Source of the DNA: Cymodocea nodosa
Taxonomy: Eukaryota; Streptophyta; Magnoliopsida; Alismatales; Cymodoceaceae
Assembly (NCBI GenBank): GCA_036874045.1
Contig: CM072336.1
Coordinates: 26,115,501-26,179,500, forward strand
Direction: 5' to 3'
Length of the DNA: 64,000 bases
Position numbers and translations under genes: made by a program. Positions 1 to 12,999 of this stretch are shown here, one piece after another. The notes under the pieces are model-generated. The model was not told the origin of the DNA, ran no database searches, and saw nothing but the letters and a program-made list of their open reading frames with translations. Each line of letters starts with the position of its first letter. Positions within the stretch are counted from its first letter, which is position 1.

Positions 1-3000
1 ATATTTAATTTTTTTGGACGCAAAATACTGAATTATCATGGTGAGTTCTTATGAAAGAAAAGATGGCTTGTTCCCCAAATTCACTAAAATTGTGTCGGAG
101 GAAAATTTTGGTTTGAAAAGATCTCAAACAAAAGTAACACCATCAAGGAATATTCCCGAGGACTTACAGTTAGAATCCAATCTTCTACGTAAGTGTAATA
201 GGTGATAATAATATGTTTGATTCGAAAGGTTCTACTGTCTAAGATTGTGAGATGAAAACCTTCAAATCCTAACAAAGACCTGTTTGTGGACCAAATTTGA
301 AAGAAAATAAAATTGTGAAGCCAACAAGAAAAAGTAAAAAATGATTTCCTGTTGTCCAACTTTTCTAATGTTTTCTCCTACTTGAGTAAAAAAAGGAAAT
401 TTAATTTAATTTTCTTGTAAATCATTTCTTTGCATTTATGCATGTTATGCAGATTACTAGAAATTCAAAATTCAATTTGCTAATAACAAAGAAAACAGAC
501 GAAAACTTATATATTATTGATTAAATATTATTCAATGTATTTATTTTTTAATTAGTTAACTAAGAAAATTACAATTATCACCGTAATGGTAAAAGGCATA
601 ACATTATGTCTAAGAACAATGATGCATTTATTTTCAATGTTCGGATTTTTTAAGGTAAGAATACTTGCTAAGATTGAGGGTTGTTTAAGCCACAATGTCC
701 TTTATTGTCAGATGGATTTTAATGTGAACCTTATAACCATGAAAAATCTTATTCAATTCTTTTCTTTTGGATCTACAATGGACGAAAACAAAGAGATTGG
801 GCAATGGATTTGAACACATGTAGACATTTGAATGGATATAATGTTCAATTGATACTTGGATGACTTCAATTGAGTCATTGTGAATCTTTTTCTTTTCCAA
901 TGATAGGCACTACATTCAAGATGACATAATTGCTATTCCATTAATAGTAAACAAAACATTATAATATAGACTAGTGTCATAATATGTATGGAAAGATCAC
1001 GATACTCAAAAAAAATAAAATAAAATGAAGTACACTCTATTTTTTGATTAAAAGTTCATTAATAATTTTATAATAACTAAATGATAAAATACAAGTCGTT
1101 TGACAAAAAAATTAGTAAAACAATTCAGGCATTACCAAGTAAAATATAATATTATGATTCAAAATAAATGGAATTATATTTCAAATCTGTATGATGGAGT
1201 TAAACATGACATATTAAATTATTATATTTCTAATTATAGTATTATAATATTTTTAAAGTCTATTTTATGATTCTAAAACAGTCATAAATGACGCTATACT
1301 ATTTTTATCTAAATTTAAAAATAGCTAATATTAAGAGAATATCATCATTGTAGAAATCATTAATTTAAATTAAAAACATTTAGATGGAAATGAACATATC
1401 AACACCTTAATTATATATTCTTCTGAATTTTTTTGAAATTCAATGGCTAGGAAGAGAAATGGATACATTAGATTTATACATGCATGGAAAGTAAAGGAAT
1501 TCATTCCTTTATGTAATTAATTTTATAATTTAAATGGTTCTATGTCAATTCCTATTCTTTCAAGTTGTATAGACCCTCTCTTATAGTAGGCATTGCCAAA
1601 TTGTGGAAATGTTGATAGCATGCAACATAACTAAGGTATTTAGTATCAATATTGCATCTGGTCTTATAGAAAAAAGACACGTATCAAATATCAATGGAAA
1701 TTTCAGTAGAGATGGTACAAAGTCATGAAAAAGTAAAATTTCAAAGGAAAATTCTCAAATTTCAACTTAAAACTCTAAAATAAGATAAAAAGAATTATAA
1801 TAGACATTTAAAATCAATTAGATTAATTTTTAGACAATTATACAAAAAAGTGTTGTTTCATTTTACGGTCCATAACTTGTAAATAACCACAAAATTAAAT
1901 AAAAAAATATAACTTAAATTAAAAAAATATCATTCAATACCATGAAGGGAGTCTGAGGGGGGCTCATGTTTATTGTTGTCTCCTTCCAGTTGTTGTTATT
2001 GATACAAGAGTTGGCCATGCATTTCACCACGTGTCATAACATAAGGCAAATCTACTACGTTTTTATAAATAGATGTAAAAACAAAAATTACCAAAAAATA
2101 AAAAATCCTGTAAATTAATGAAAAATGAAAAAGAAATTATGCAAATAATCAATCAACATTTTGATATAAGCTAAAAGGCAAGATCTAACCTAACATTGGC
2201 AATATAAAATGAATTTCACCTAAAACTTCAATATTTCCGAAAATCCATGTAAAAATTCAAAAAAGTAACAAAATACTCATCTAACCTAAGGTTAATATAT
2301 TTTGGGTTAAATTCATTAAATTTAAGATGTAAACAGCTGAAAAAACGAAAATTACAAAAAAGGAAAAATAATCTATAAAAAAATTGAAAAAAATCTAAAA
2401 TTAATCAAGAATACGTCTTAGACCTAAGGTAAATAGACAAGATCTAACCTTGAAGGAGAGGAAAACCTTTAAAACCATACCTATTTGTAACTCCCATAAA
2501 AAATTCAAGAAGATTCAAAGTAGACCCACTGTTCAAAAGACTTGCTAAAGATTTGAATAAATAGAAATTAGCGACTTCCAGCAATAGAGACCAACATTCA
2601 TTGCAATAGCGTTTTGTCCGCATTGTCCAAAATATCAGTAGTTTCAGTCAATATGCATTGATGGCATCTTTAAAATGAACGGAGCATACTGATCCAACTG
2701 ACCCATATCAATCTTTTCATTGATACAGGTCTAATACTAATAACAAGGGTGTTATCATATAGGTAGATCTGATTTCCGATATATATCACCAAAATTTTAG
2801 CGTACATATCAAAATGGTATTTCTTGGACATAACAATGTGAATGGATTGTAGATTAATCCAACTAGCTAAGGCACAAGGTAGCAACAATGTGGCACTAAG
2901 AACCAAAAAAGGTCTTAACTACTATCAAGAGATTCAACTTTGATTTCATGTTGAACTCAAAGTATGCTGAAAATCTGACGTGTTGGTAAAATTCTAACAG

Positions 3001-3603
3001 ATTGGAGTCATGAGGGTGAAAACATAGTTTAAAAAAAATCCTCTTTTGTTAACAATATTACCATGTTGACGTCAGTTTTGATCATGTATTGGTTGACAAG
3101 TATTGACGTTGAATTCCATGACTGCTACTGATAAAATGTTACTAATAATTGAATAACAAAAATAGCATCTTTTGGATAGTGACAATGTGATGAATATGAA
3201 ATTACAGAGAATATGACAAAATTAATCAACAAAAACGTTATAACTTTATGACAACAGAAAAATAAATTTATTCATTTGAAGTATGATAAAAATTTGTAGT
3301 AAATTCAGATGGTATATCATATACATGCTTATCCTGCAATATGGTATAATTTGGTAATCAAGTTATCCAGGAGAACATCATAGTATGACAAAAGGCAAGA
3401 AAATATTGGCTTCAAAAATGCCAAATTCAAGAAACAACCAATTTATCAAGAAACTCAGGTTCTGTGGAATCAAGAATGCTTTGTAATTGTAGCATGGTAC
3501 TAATGGGGTGAAGCTGCTTTTGACAGTTGCATCTTGGATAAAGGTATTGGAATATATTCATTCAAAGAGATCATGGAGGATTATGACGGACTAAATATTT
3601 ATT
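1..3603. other. AT-rich region downstream of the PHO2-like exon, no gene recognised
   Basis: No convincing coding exon was found on either strand. If the PHO2-like gene is complete, its central and catalytic UBC exons should lie on the minus strand here or beyond the left edge of the window. I looked for the motifs expected of that domain (a block ending in HPN-like context, the catalytic Cys in a VCLSLLNTW-like context) and saw none in the short open frames available. The minus-strand frame at 2670-2906 shows no family motif. Composition resembles intron or intergenic DNA. Confidence 0.5.
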
Positions 3604-3645
3604 TTAGTACAAATTATTTAAGAAAGTAGAAAAGAGGCCCAATAC

Positions 3646-5109
3646 CTTAGAGGTGATGCCACTAGCCCATTTCACTTCAATGCCTCCATCTTTGAAACCA
3701 ATGACGTTTCCTATGCATGACAGATAACAGTGAGCAATAGCATGATCACCAGAATCACCCAAAATTTGATTCTTCACCAAGTTTTCCTTCTCCAAATGGA
3801 GTGAAAAATGGTCTAATCCTAATGGATGGTATCCATTATGCATATCTTCCTTGACAATAAGTGCTTCTTTGGAGATTTCAAAAGATGGTAACATCCTGAA
3901 CACAATGTCACCAAGAGAGTAGGAGTGATCTGGATGCTCAACAATCTCATAGGCACTAACAATTTCTTCATCATCTTTTTTACCATCAGTTGAGCAATTA
4001 AGTTGTGGCATAACCCATTTCACATTTACAAGGCGTTCCTCCGCGTGCACATTTTTTACAAATCCAAATCTTTGGGCGTGCACATCCTCCAGTATGGTTT
4101 TTTCCAGTACAATTTGCCCAGGCCAAAAGTCATGATCGCCAATTGTGTTTATTGGGACCAAGGTATGCAATTCCAAGCCTGATGTAAGATTTCCGTCCTG
4201 CCAAAGCACATCAACCTTTGTTTTGGTCTTTGTTATTCTAAATATTTTTTCAAAGCAACGACCATTTGTTTTTAATTTCTTCATTTGAAAAGCAAACCCA
4301 GCATTGATGCTTGAAAAATCATGAACCCCGACTGTGGTGATGCTCTGAAAATAATCAGGTGAAAGCCTACACCAGTCTCCAAGCTGCCAATTAGAATATG
4401 GAAAGCATGACAACAATGTTAAGTTCTCAGCATTCTGAAGATTAGGAGGTGGGGAAGTGTTGGATGAAGACATGACTGAAGAAATCCAATTGACAACAAC
4501 AGAACCTACTTCTACCTTGCAAACGGTACCCTCATATGGGTCATCAGTCCATGTACCACAGAACCACCTTGGTAATTTGGAACTAGATGAGTTGTTGACT
4601 TTGACACGCTGACCCAGATTATAAATATATGGTCCTTCAAATGGGCTGATGGAAATAGGTACAAGACTATCTTGGTCTCTTGTAGATATTTTGCACTTGG
4701 TTCCATCATCAAGCAAGACTGTTACCAGTTCATAGACCTGAATAACCCTTCCAAGCCATGACCCATTAATTACATAGTCTCCTTCTCCAAAAGATTGAAG
4801 TTTACAAAGTTTCTTGCTGTTAATTCCTTGTATGATCTCACCATTACTGCTCTCCAAATCCACAATCATGTCGAGGTCCATAACCCGACCCATTTGTCCT
4901 GATGGATCTTTGATAGAGCAAACGATGTCCCCATGTGCAAACCCTCTCTCATAGGCAAGGTAATCATCAATTCTTCCAATGCTCTCATCCAAATTTGACA
5001 AGATGCTCTGAGCATGATCACCATAAGAAGACACAGTGTCACCTTGGTCCTCTGTATCACTAATTTCTTTGCAGCCTTCATATTCTGAGTCACTATCAAA
5101 AGTATCCAT
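3646..5109 (-). CDS. PHO2: PHO2/UBC24-type E2 enzyme, N-terminal exon only
   Basis: This 488-codon open stretch matches the N-terminal half of the plant PHO2 (UBC24) ubiquitin-conjugating E2. PHO2 sits in endomembranes and targets phosphate transporters and PHO1 for turnover. Recognisable blocks are the acidic start MDTFDSDSEYE, the segment IGRIDDYLAYERGFAHGDIV, SGQMGRVMDLDMIVDLES, DYVINGSWLGRV, NWQLGDWCRL, HDFWPGQIV, and the end block VIGFKDGGIEVKWASG. I start at the ATG at 5109 because MDTFDSDSEYE resembles family starts; an in-frame ATG at 5133 adds eight residues. The exon ends at a good donor (AAG then GT at 3645-3644), exactly where the family continues with V-A-P. No following exon, including the catalytic UBC fold, is visible in the remaining 3.6 kb. 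The gene may have a long intron running out of the window, or it may be truncated. Frame is intact throughout, which argues for a functional or recently broken copy. Confidence 0.85.
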
Positions 5110-5562
5110 TGTTTGATGAAGGTGGCTATACATTTAATAATATTTGGTAGTGATATATGAAAGCACAAACTGACCAAAAAGGAACAAGAGTTGAGACAAT
5201 CCAGCCAGGCAGTGACTACCTCCCTTTCTGTAGCCAATAACTTGTTGTTAAGCAGAAAATCGATTTAGTTTCAATCTGGATAATAGAAAAAAGCAAATTT
5301 AGGCAATACTTTAGAAGGTTGAATCTAAAATTTGACATGTAAAAAAATAAAGAAGAAACTCAAATACCTTGCCTTTTCAGTATGCCTGTCTTTGTAGATA
5401 GGAAGTAGACTTTTGATAGCCAAAGAGAGAGTAGACTTGCAGACCAGAGTTCTCAGATATACTTTCCAGAAACTTTTGTATGAAGGAAATAGTCAGATCC
5501 GTTAACTTGCTGAATATTACTGATACTGTATTTTAGAGAGAATAGAGAACCCAAAGGTTCAA

Positions 5563-5583
5563 TGCCAAAGGAGAATTGCCCAG
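5563..5583 (-). promoter_or_regulatory. miR399 target site, one or two mismatches
   Basis: The plus strand reads TGCCAAAGGAG then AATTGCCCAG. This differs from miR399 family members only in the variable middle base and near the 3' end. It lies 188 bases from the perfect site, on the same transcript. Confidence 0.83.
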
Positions 5584-5622
5584 AGAAAACCAAAAGGTCT
5601 ACTCTAGAAACAGAACTATGAT

Positions 5623-5643
5623 TTCCAAAGGAGATTTTCCCAA
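5623..5643 (-). promoter_or_regulatory. degenerate miR399-like site
   Basis: The plus strand reads TTCCAAAGGAG then ATTTTCCCAA, about four differences from miR399 (positions 2, 16, 20, 21). The central cleavage region is intact. It sits between the two strong sites, as expected of a multi-site PHO2 leader. Confidence 0.6.
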
Positions 5644-5750
5644 GAAGTATGGATGGAGAGTACCACACATATAAGATGGTAACTAAATGGGGAAATAATG
5701 TATCTCAAATGGAGTTTTCTTAAAATAGAAGAACAAACATAAAGTTTTTT

Positions 5751-5771
5751 TGCCAAAGGAGATTTGCCCTG
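5751..5771 (-). promoter_or_regulatory. miR399 target site, near-perfect
   Basis: Read on the plus strand the 21 bases begin TGCCAAAGGAG and continue ATTTGCCCTG, which is the mature miR399 sequence itself. The transcript of the minus-strand PHO2-like gene is therefore perfectly complementary to miR399 here. Confidence 0.88.
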
Positions 5772-5894
5772 GGAAGCTGTAACACCCAAAGATAGCAAGT
5801 CTTGAACTTGCTTACAAAACTGTTTGTAACAAGTTTGTGAGAACAGCAGGGATCATGCACCAAAGAACCAAGCTACCGTAACTGGGAAACTAGT

Positions 5895-5915
5895 TTTCAA
5901 TAGAGATCTGCCCAA
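5895..5915 (-). promoter_or_regulatory. weak miR399-like site
   Basis: The plus strand keeps GAGATCTGCCCAA, matching the 3' half of miR399, but the seed half is poorly kept. It is probably a decayed site; similar echoes occur near 5703 and 5970. Confidence 0.35.
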
Positions 5916-6250
5916 GAAGAAGATGCTCATTGAATACATCACCATGCGAGAGTATAGCCTCTGAAAACAGATTTTGCCAAGCGTTGATAAATCAAAGGAC
6001 TTCCCCAAACTGATTATTTTTTAAACAGAGCCTCTTTTTCAGAAGCAAATGAAGTCCACATATTTTGACTAAAGCAATTTGCATGCATCTGGGAGAAAGC
6101 TGTAGAAAGAGGAAGGACAATCGTTAACATTCAAATTACATGGTTTAGTCTCGTAGGTCCATCGTCAGAATTTTGTAAATTACCAAACTAAAGGCTAAAT
6201 GCAAAATTTTAATTAAAAAAAGTTAGTATTTTAGAGATGTGAATGCTTAG

Positions 6251-6677
6251 GTGATGAATGGTAACAGTACAGAGGATAAGTTAAAATATGTTTTTATTAG
6301 AAATAGAGTAACAATTGCATCAATTCAAGATAAGAAAAATCAACTTAAGTACTTAGTTGGACAAAATCAACTCAAGATAAAATATGATTTCCTAACTAAA
6401 GATGCTCTTGATCACAAATCTAGCAAACTGTACTCAGTCATTTCCAGCCTCCACAAGGACGTGAACAAGATGCGGAAAATGGGCATATGGGAGATTGTGC
6501 CTCCAAGTCAGCTTTAAGTGTGCTTTTCAGGTTGTGGCGTTCTCTTCTTGTTGTTTGTGGCTCAGCATTCTGTTTCCTTTTTGGTGGAGCTTTGGTCTAA
6601 TCCTCCTACTTGTACTCTCCTTTTTTAGCTTTTAAGCCCCCACCCATAAACAGATTGGAGAGTTTACCAAAAAAAAA
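6251..6677 (+). repeat. possible 3' end of a truncated retroelement with A-tail
   Basis: A short open frame ends at 6517 and is followed by a T-rich, LINE-like trailer that stops in a run of A at 6669-6677. The layout resembles a 5'-truncated non-LTR element or retrotransposed transcript. No domain is recognisable in the 88 codons, so the assignment rests on layout alone. Confidence 0.3.
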
Positions 6678-7350
6678 CTTAAGTACTTTCGTCCTATCCT
6701 TAGGAAGTTAATCAATTCATCAGTTACGAAAGGATAATTAATTAATGTAGAAGAAACTAAAAAAATAGAGAAAGCCTAACTACTTAGTTGGAAATTGTGA
6801 TAAAAGATTTAAATTTATGTAATTTGACTATTGGTAGAAAATATGTGGAAGAAAAGGAATTACGTGACCGACCCATATAATAAGATTATGGCTAGGTTTT
6901 AAAAGCTAATCGCATCAAAAACATAGAAAAAATTGAGTCCTTCCGACTAGCACTCCCTCCCCCAAATGGAGTCACGCAAGAATTAAATGGAACAGAATCA
7001 GAAAACCATTCTTGGGTGCTAATTGAAAACCAAAGAACACACACAATTACACAACATGCTACCAAAAACAACTGACTGCAAAAAAAAAAAAAAAAAAGGA
7101 AAAAGAAAGCAAGGTTCGGATCTCATGGCAACGGAAACACGCATAGAAACTACAGAAGTTTTGTTCTTTGGAAAGGGAAGTTAAAAACCGAGAACAGAAA
7201 CCGACCACGCGCGTCAGAACAAGCGCGGAGATCTCCCATTCCCTCTCGAGGTCCCGTGGTTGAGGCCATGGAACGGGACCATCCTCTTGACCACACACAG
7301 ACCGGTCTGGACCTAAGCTCGGTTGCAAGTAGGTACTTCAAATCCAACCA

Positions 7351-7387
7351 GAAGAAGAAGAAGAAGAAGAAGAAGAAGAAGAAGAAG
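7351..7387. repeat. GAA trinucleotide microsatellite
   Basis: Twelve uninterrupted GAA units lie inside a moderately GC-rich stretch (about 7200-7510). Open frames across it are products of the repeat; no gene is recognised. Confidence 0.9.
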
Positions 7388-7994
7388 GGGAGGCGATGCT
7401 GGAGAGTGGAGACGTTTGTGGAGATAGAATATACAGTGGAGATTCGGTGTCTCCTTTGCGGGCTCCTGGCTTTTGCTTTTTGGCGGGTAACACACAGGTG
7501 TCTGGTGCCATGACGATGGATATCGAATATAATAGAATATTTTAGATTTAACTCATTTTCAGTTTTAAAAAATATTTTTTCAAATGCAAGATTGAATAAA
7601 ATTAGTAAAGTCCGATGACGTGGGGATTCGATCATTTAATTAAGCACAAAAATTGAAGTTCATGGTGTGGTCGACCGCATTACTTGATCTTCCTCTAGCT
7701 GGCCATTACTTGCGGTAGGGAATGTTAATATAGCTTGAATTTGTGATGATTGAAACTGGCAACGACATGTACATGATCATTTTATCCGATGTAGACCATA
7801 ATGCAGTGAAAGCAAATAACCCAAGGGCTGCTGCATTTGAGTGGCATACTGAGAACATAAATATTGATGATTCTTAGATTATTTTGGTCCCTGGCTTCTG
7901 CCACTAATGATTAATTTCCATTGAGCATTCATCTTCCACTACCCTTGTGAGATGAAGACCATGCACATAAATGATATTCCAGCTACTAGTGTAG

Positions 7995-8022
7995 ATATAT
8001 ATATATATATATATATATATAT
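7995..8022. repeat. AT dinucleotide microsatellite
   Basis: Uninterrupted alternating AT tract in intergenic DNA. Surrounding sequence (7520-9780) is AT-rich with no recognised gene. Confidence 0.9.
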
Positions 8023-9779
8023 GACAGCAAGTTTAAGAGAGTAATTCTTACCCAAGAAAAAGGCTTTGCATGGAGTCATGATCTTCAAGTGAAGATTATC
8101 TCCCTGATTTTCTGAGCATGAGCATGAGCATGGGGTGGGAGAGCATGTTATATATGTAGGTGCCAATGAAGTTGGTGAGAATGTCATGCATATTTATTGT
8201 AGCGCCTTCTGTTATAATAGACATATACATGTTGGTCACAAATGACAATTTTTATTATTTATCGTAACAAACATAGTGGTTGCAAAATCTCAATTTTCAT
8301 GTAGTGCAAGGTAAGTTGTATAGCCGCAATTATTTACGCATTGATATATATATATATGTCACTGACCATTTTTGATATCAAAGATGATGGAGAACAACAT
8401 GAACACTAATCAAGCTTGTGCCTTCTGTCCATTACAACAAATCCTCCTTACCATGTCATGATATATCGAAAGTACAAAGTTGCCACAATCTTACATTGGC
8501 CGGTGACGCCTCACTTTAGAAAATATTTAACAATTCACAACTTTTCATGCGTGCGTGCCTTCCAAGGTGAGGGTGATCAAATGCCACTTCCGTCTCCACG
8601 TCTGTATTTCGTCATACAATAATAAAGTGTTGGGTTGACGTGAAATAACCAATATTTTCTTAAAAAGAAGTGCAACACTAGAATAAAAGCAAAGTAAAGA
8701 GCATAAAAAAAAAAGCTCTCAGAACTAACGTTGTTATCTTTTTGAAAAAGGAAGTGCAAGATTGTGAAAGCAAGAAAGGCAGAAATCGCTTTTGTAAGTG
8801 CAAACAAGAATTGTGGGGTAAATTATTCTTTTCTACTCCACGTATTTGTGTATCTTTATTATATTATATTATATTAAAACCTTTGGTTAATTACAATGCA
8901 CCCTCGTCAAATATTTTCGGTGAAATATAGACAATAATGTCCGTAGTCCTTTCTAAGATTTAAATCTTAATCAGAGAATGTAAACTATATTATATTTCAC
9001 CTGCTGAAAGAGATCACGGGAACTGGCATGCATGCATGCATTCCTTAATTTGTAATGTGGGCTCGAATGTTAATTTGTCACTGGTAAAAGCTTGAGACAT
9101 GACGGTACAATCATCACATTATCTTCATCATTAAACATTTTTTAATCATTGTCACACAGATAAAATAAAAGCCATGCATGTAAGAAGATATATGCTAGAG
9201 ATCGACGACGCTTCTATGATTAATATTTAATGCAATGCAATGGAATTATATTCCTTGAATGTTAGATTACACTAGTTCAATTTTTATCATTACAGATATT
9301 AAAATTTGATTATAAGAAGTTATGTTTACAGCATCACTGCAATTAACTAAACATGAACTTTGGGCAATTTCTGACTGAAGCATTCCACTTCTTTATTTAG
9401 ATATAATTTCCAGATCGAAGCAACCTGACAAGGCAACGATTCAGATGGCACTTCCACACTTTTCCTCTCTTTTTTTTAAAAAAATGAAGGAAGACAAAGA
9501 AGTAAATAAATGACAGCTGATGAATTTGTCGAAAGACACCACTCTCAATTGAGAAGAATCCCAAACGATCTCAGCATGAGGAAACATTCATGGGATGTCC
9601 AGGCATCTCCTTCTTTTTTAATGTTTTATAGCTTCCAAATCAACATTAACAGGGTGTCACACTAGAGACCAAAATCAATGATATGACCATACATATACAT
9701 ATATATACTTGCTGATGCAGCTTTTGTCTCACCTTTGGTAACTCATCTCCAGCAGTACCTGTGATCTTTCTCTTTGTCT

Positions 9780-12300
9780 TGCTCGGTTAAACTTTTTTCT
9801 CTTTCGAACGAGATGGTAGATTAATAAAAGGAAGAGCATCGGTTGTGCGGTCACAACCAGCGAAGAGTTCGAAATTCACAGTTTACAGATAAAAACAACA
9901 CTACCAAAAAACATTAAAGCAATTTAAAGTTCAAGGCCAGAAAAGTGACAAGAAGAGCAAATCAATTATTTGATTTCTCTTTCAAAGCGTCGCACTAGCG
10001 TCTAAATACAGTAACTTCAAGAGGTGAGAAGATTATTTTGGCATTCCCAAAATTGTCTGCAACAAATTCACTTCAGATTCTGCAGTCAAAATTTTTAAAC
10101 AAAAATAAGTTAAAGAAATCATGTTATCGAATATTGATGTAATATTTTTAATAAATTGATCAAAAATATAATCAAATATTCAATAAATTCAAATAAAAGA
10201 GATCAAGAAAGATCTACAGGCAATAGAATTATTAGAAAGAGGACAATTGAAGTGATCGGCAAAAGCATAAAAGAGGACATTTTCATGTAGAAAGAGACGA
10301 CCATTATTAATCAAAAAAGATCAGATACCATTTGCAACAAGGTAGTCCACAAAAAAATGGTTCGTAGTTTTAATACTAAGATCACAAAAAGAACAAGTGA
10401 TGATAGATCCTTTTCAACTCTTCTTAACCAAATTTTCTGTAGTAAGAAGTTTATGTAAAACCCAAAACGGCATTCTCCATCTATTAATAGATTATAAAAA
10501 GAATAAACAATACCATCGGTAGAATGATTCTAGACAATCTGATGAGAATCAGAAGAAACATTACTGAAATTTATTACAGAATGGGGTTTCAAAACAGAGT
10601 CCCCAAGATTGGATTGAAATAGCAAACTATCAAATTTTCTTTTAAAACGTAAAGAATTTAAAGCTTCTGCAATTGAGTATTTATGGTAATTAACAATTTA
10701 GTATGAATTTGGAAAATTTTGATTTTAAAGTTCTAATATTCATTTGCTATACCTAAAAAGGGTATTCTCTTCATTTCCCACATGAGAGGAACGAAAGTTT
10801 TAAAAAATAGGGTAGATATTCTTAATAAAAGACACAACAGGAGAAAGAGATAAGGAAGTTTATTTAAAAGAGATCTAATTCCAAAGGTCTTGAAAAGAAC
10901 AATTCCAAAATTTATTATTGTTTTGGCGAAGGAGAGCCCATATCTTTTTTACTTTAAGGGCAGTTGAAAAAGTTCTAAGATTGAGAGAGTACGTGTCTAA
11001 TCCTTTAAAATCTTTTGATCTACAAATTAAATTTCATTTCAAAAGAATATATTTATTTTTGCTACCATGTGATACTCTTCAAACGAACTGTTTCCTAAGA
11101 TTATCAATTTTTTTCTCCACCTTGGAGGAAAAGTGAAGTGCTAAAAGATAGCAAATAGGTATAGAACTAAGAATCAGTTATATGGCCATCCCAAACAAAG
11201 AATTTATTTTGACAAACTTAAAATTTACTAGATATTTTGTCTGTAATTTTAGACTAGTGATTATAGAAAAACTTTTTTATATTACAGAGGTAGATCCAAG
11301 TAAGATATGAGAAGATCTTGAGAAAAACAACTTAAGATAGTACAAAACAAATCAAGATTAAGCTCAACAAAAGAGGATTTAGAGAAATTAATTTTAAAAC
11401 TAGAAATATGCTGAAAGAGGTACAATATTCTTTTGAAATTTATAATGCCATGAGAAATAATTTCGAAAAAGAAAATAGAATCATCAATAAATTGTAAGTC
11501 CATTATTTGAAAAGGAAACACCTTTGATGAGATGATTCTCTTTTCCCAAATTAATGATTCTATTAAGAAAAAAAATCATAATGAGAAAAAGAAAAGGAGA
11601 AAGATCCCCCTGTCCAAAGTCATTTGAACTCTTAAAATAACCTTTGAGGGTAGCATTAATCAATAAAGAAAATTGAACTATAATGATGCACATTTTCATC
11701 CACTAAAGTAATTTTCTTCAAAACCTAGTATTCTTAAACAACCAAATTAAAAAGACCAATTAATATTATTAAAAGTTTTTTCAAAATTGATTGTTAAAAG
11801 TAGGAGATCTTTTAATTTATTTTATAGACAAAGTACAAAGTTTATTAGCTGAAAAAAACATGCAAATTTCTGTTTTTTTAGAAAGGCACGTTGGATATTT
11901 AAAATAATTCATTTAAGATAAGACTTTGGTCTAGAAGCAAGACATTTTGATAAAATTTTATAAGCACCATTAAGAAGACCAATAAGCCTAGAATCAGATA
12001 CAACGTTAACTTCAAAATGTTTAGGTATAAAAACAATGAAGGTTTTGTTTAAAGAAAGGAGAATTTGGATGTCATTACAGGAATGGAAATAATTAATAAA
12101 ATTAACTACGTCATTCTTGAACACATCCCTATCTCAGGAAACCCATCCGAACCTAAGGATTTATACCTGTTAAATCAAAAGTTGCCTTTTTAATCTCTTC
12201 TAAACAGAAAGGAACTTCCAGTGACTTAAGAGTCAGAAATCTCAGAGAGGAAAATTTCTATTCCAATCGATATCAATATCTACAGAATTTTTCTTATTAA
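9780..12300 (-). mobile_element. degenerate non-LTR retrotransposon (plant L1-type LINE)
   Basis: The minus strand encodes broken pieces of a LINE reverse transcriptase in order. Near 12,124-11,909 is a block with TFIVFIPKH and LIGLLNGAYKILSKCLASR. Near 11,690-11,490 is FKSSNDFGQGDLSPFLFL, and near 11,500-11,290 is LQFIDD, where most elements have F-A-D-D, followed by ISSFKINFSKSS. Near 10,400-10,325 is a C-terminal zinc-knuckle-like end with CSFCDLSIKTTNHFF. Frame breaks and stops separate these blocks, so it is inactive. The low-coordinate tail toward 9780 looks like a LINE 3' untranslated region. Boundaries are approximate and the endonuclease half is not evident. Confidence 0.8.
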
Positions 12301-12999
12301 AGATATTGCAAAAATGTTTGATGAAAGCATCTAAAATGGAACTAACTGATTCAGTGATACAACCATTAATGTTCAGAGAGACAATATAATATCTCCTAAT
12401 TTTTCTCTAGTACTTGCTTAGTTAAACATCAAGGTGAGAAGTGGCTCCGCAAAAACATGTCTAACTTGCGAGTATGGATCTCGACTACCTTTTAAGATAC
12501 AAATAAACCAAATAATAAAACAAAATATCCACAATGCATGACAGATAAGAACAATATTCGAGAGTAGGGTGGGGACCTTGAGTCCATAGCAACTTCGTCC
12601 CAACCTGATCAGACAAAAGAAATGTATATGAGAAAGAATTAAATTATATTATAAACTTCTAATGGTGGTATTCGTTACCGAAGCAGATCTTACATATGGA
12701 ACAACCAAAAGGTCATAAACCAGAAAGGTTACATGGTGATCAGACAAAGGGAGGCTAAATAAAAGAATAAAGCAATGAATTTTCACAAAATTCACTGGAT
12801 TTGACTTATCGAATCTAATTTAAGTTGGATGACACAGAATAGCACGACAAGTGATGATACGTGTATTTGAAATGCAAATATCTTCTGAGGGATTTAAACT
12901 ATCATCTGGGCACTTTATCTGAACAATGCAATAGGTCAAAGTGATAGACTCAACTTGAAGGTGGAGTCATTGGAATCATCTTTACTTATGGAATAGCAA
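12301..12999. other. 3' flank of the L21 gene
   Basis: No gene is recognised. The part nearest 13,000 should hold the 3' untranslated region and poly(A) site of the minus-strand L21 gene; the rest is AT-rich spacer. A 61-codon frame at 12,418-12,603 has no recognisable motif. Confidence 0.4.

Larger units (their letters stand above)
5110..6110 (-). promoter_or_regulatory. 5' leader of the PHO2-like gene with a miR399 target cluster
   Basis: The region upstream of the PHO2-like start carries repeated sequences complementary to miR399 on the transcript strand (listed separately). PHO2 genes are known to carry several miR399 sites in the 5' untranslated leader, which couple phosphate starvation to loss of PHO2 mRNA. 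A likely acceptor on the minus strand near 5233 (GGCTACAG, then AAAGGGAG) suggests that at least one leader intron separates the miR399 region from the coding exon. The left and right ends of the leader are not determined. Confidence 0.7.

Noticed and set aside
5563-5771. Sequences identical to mature miR399 on the plus strand, which might suggest a MIR399 precursor gene.
   Set aside because: They occur several times without a pairing partner to form a hairpin and lie antisense to the leader of a PHO2-like gene, so they are target sites, not precursors.
7059-7635. Overlapping open frames across the GAA repeat.
   Set aside because: They exist in several frames because of the trinucleotide run and show no conserved motif.
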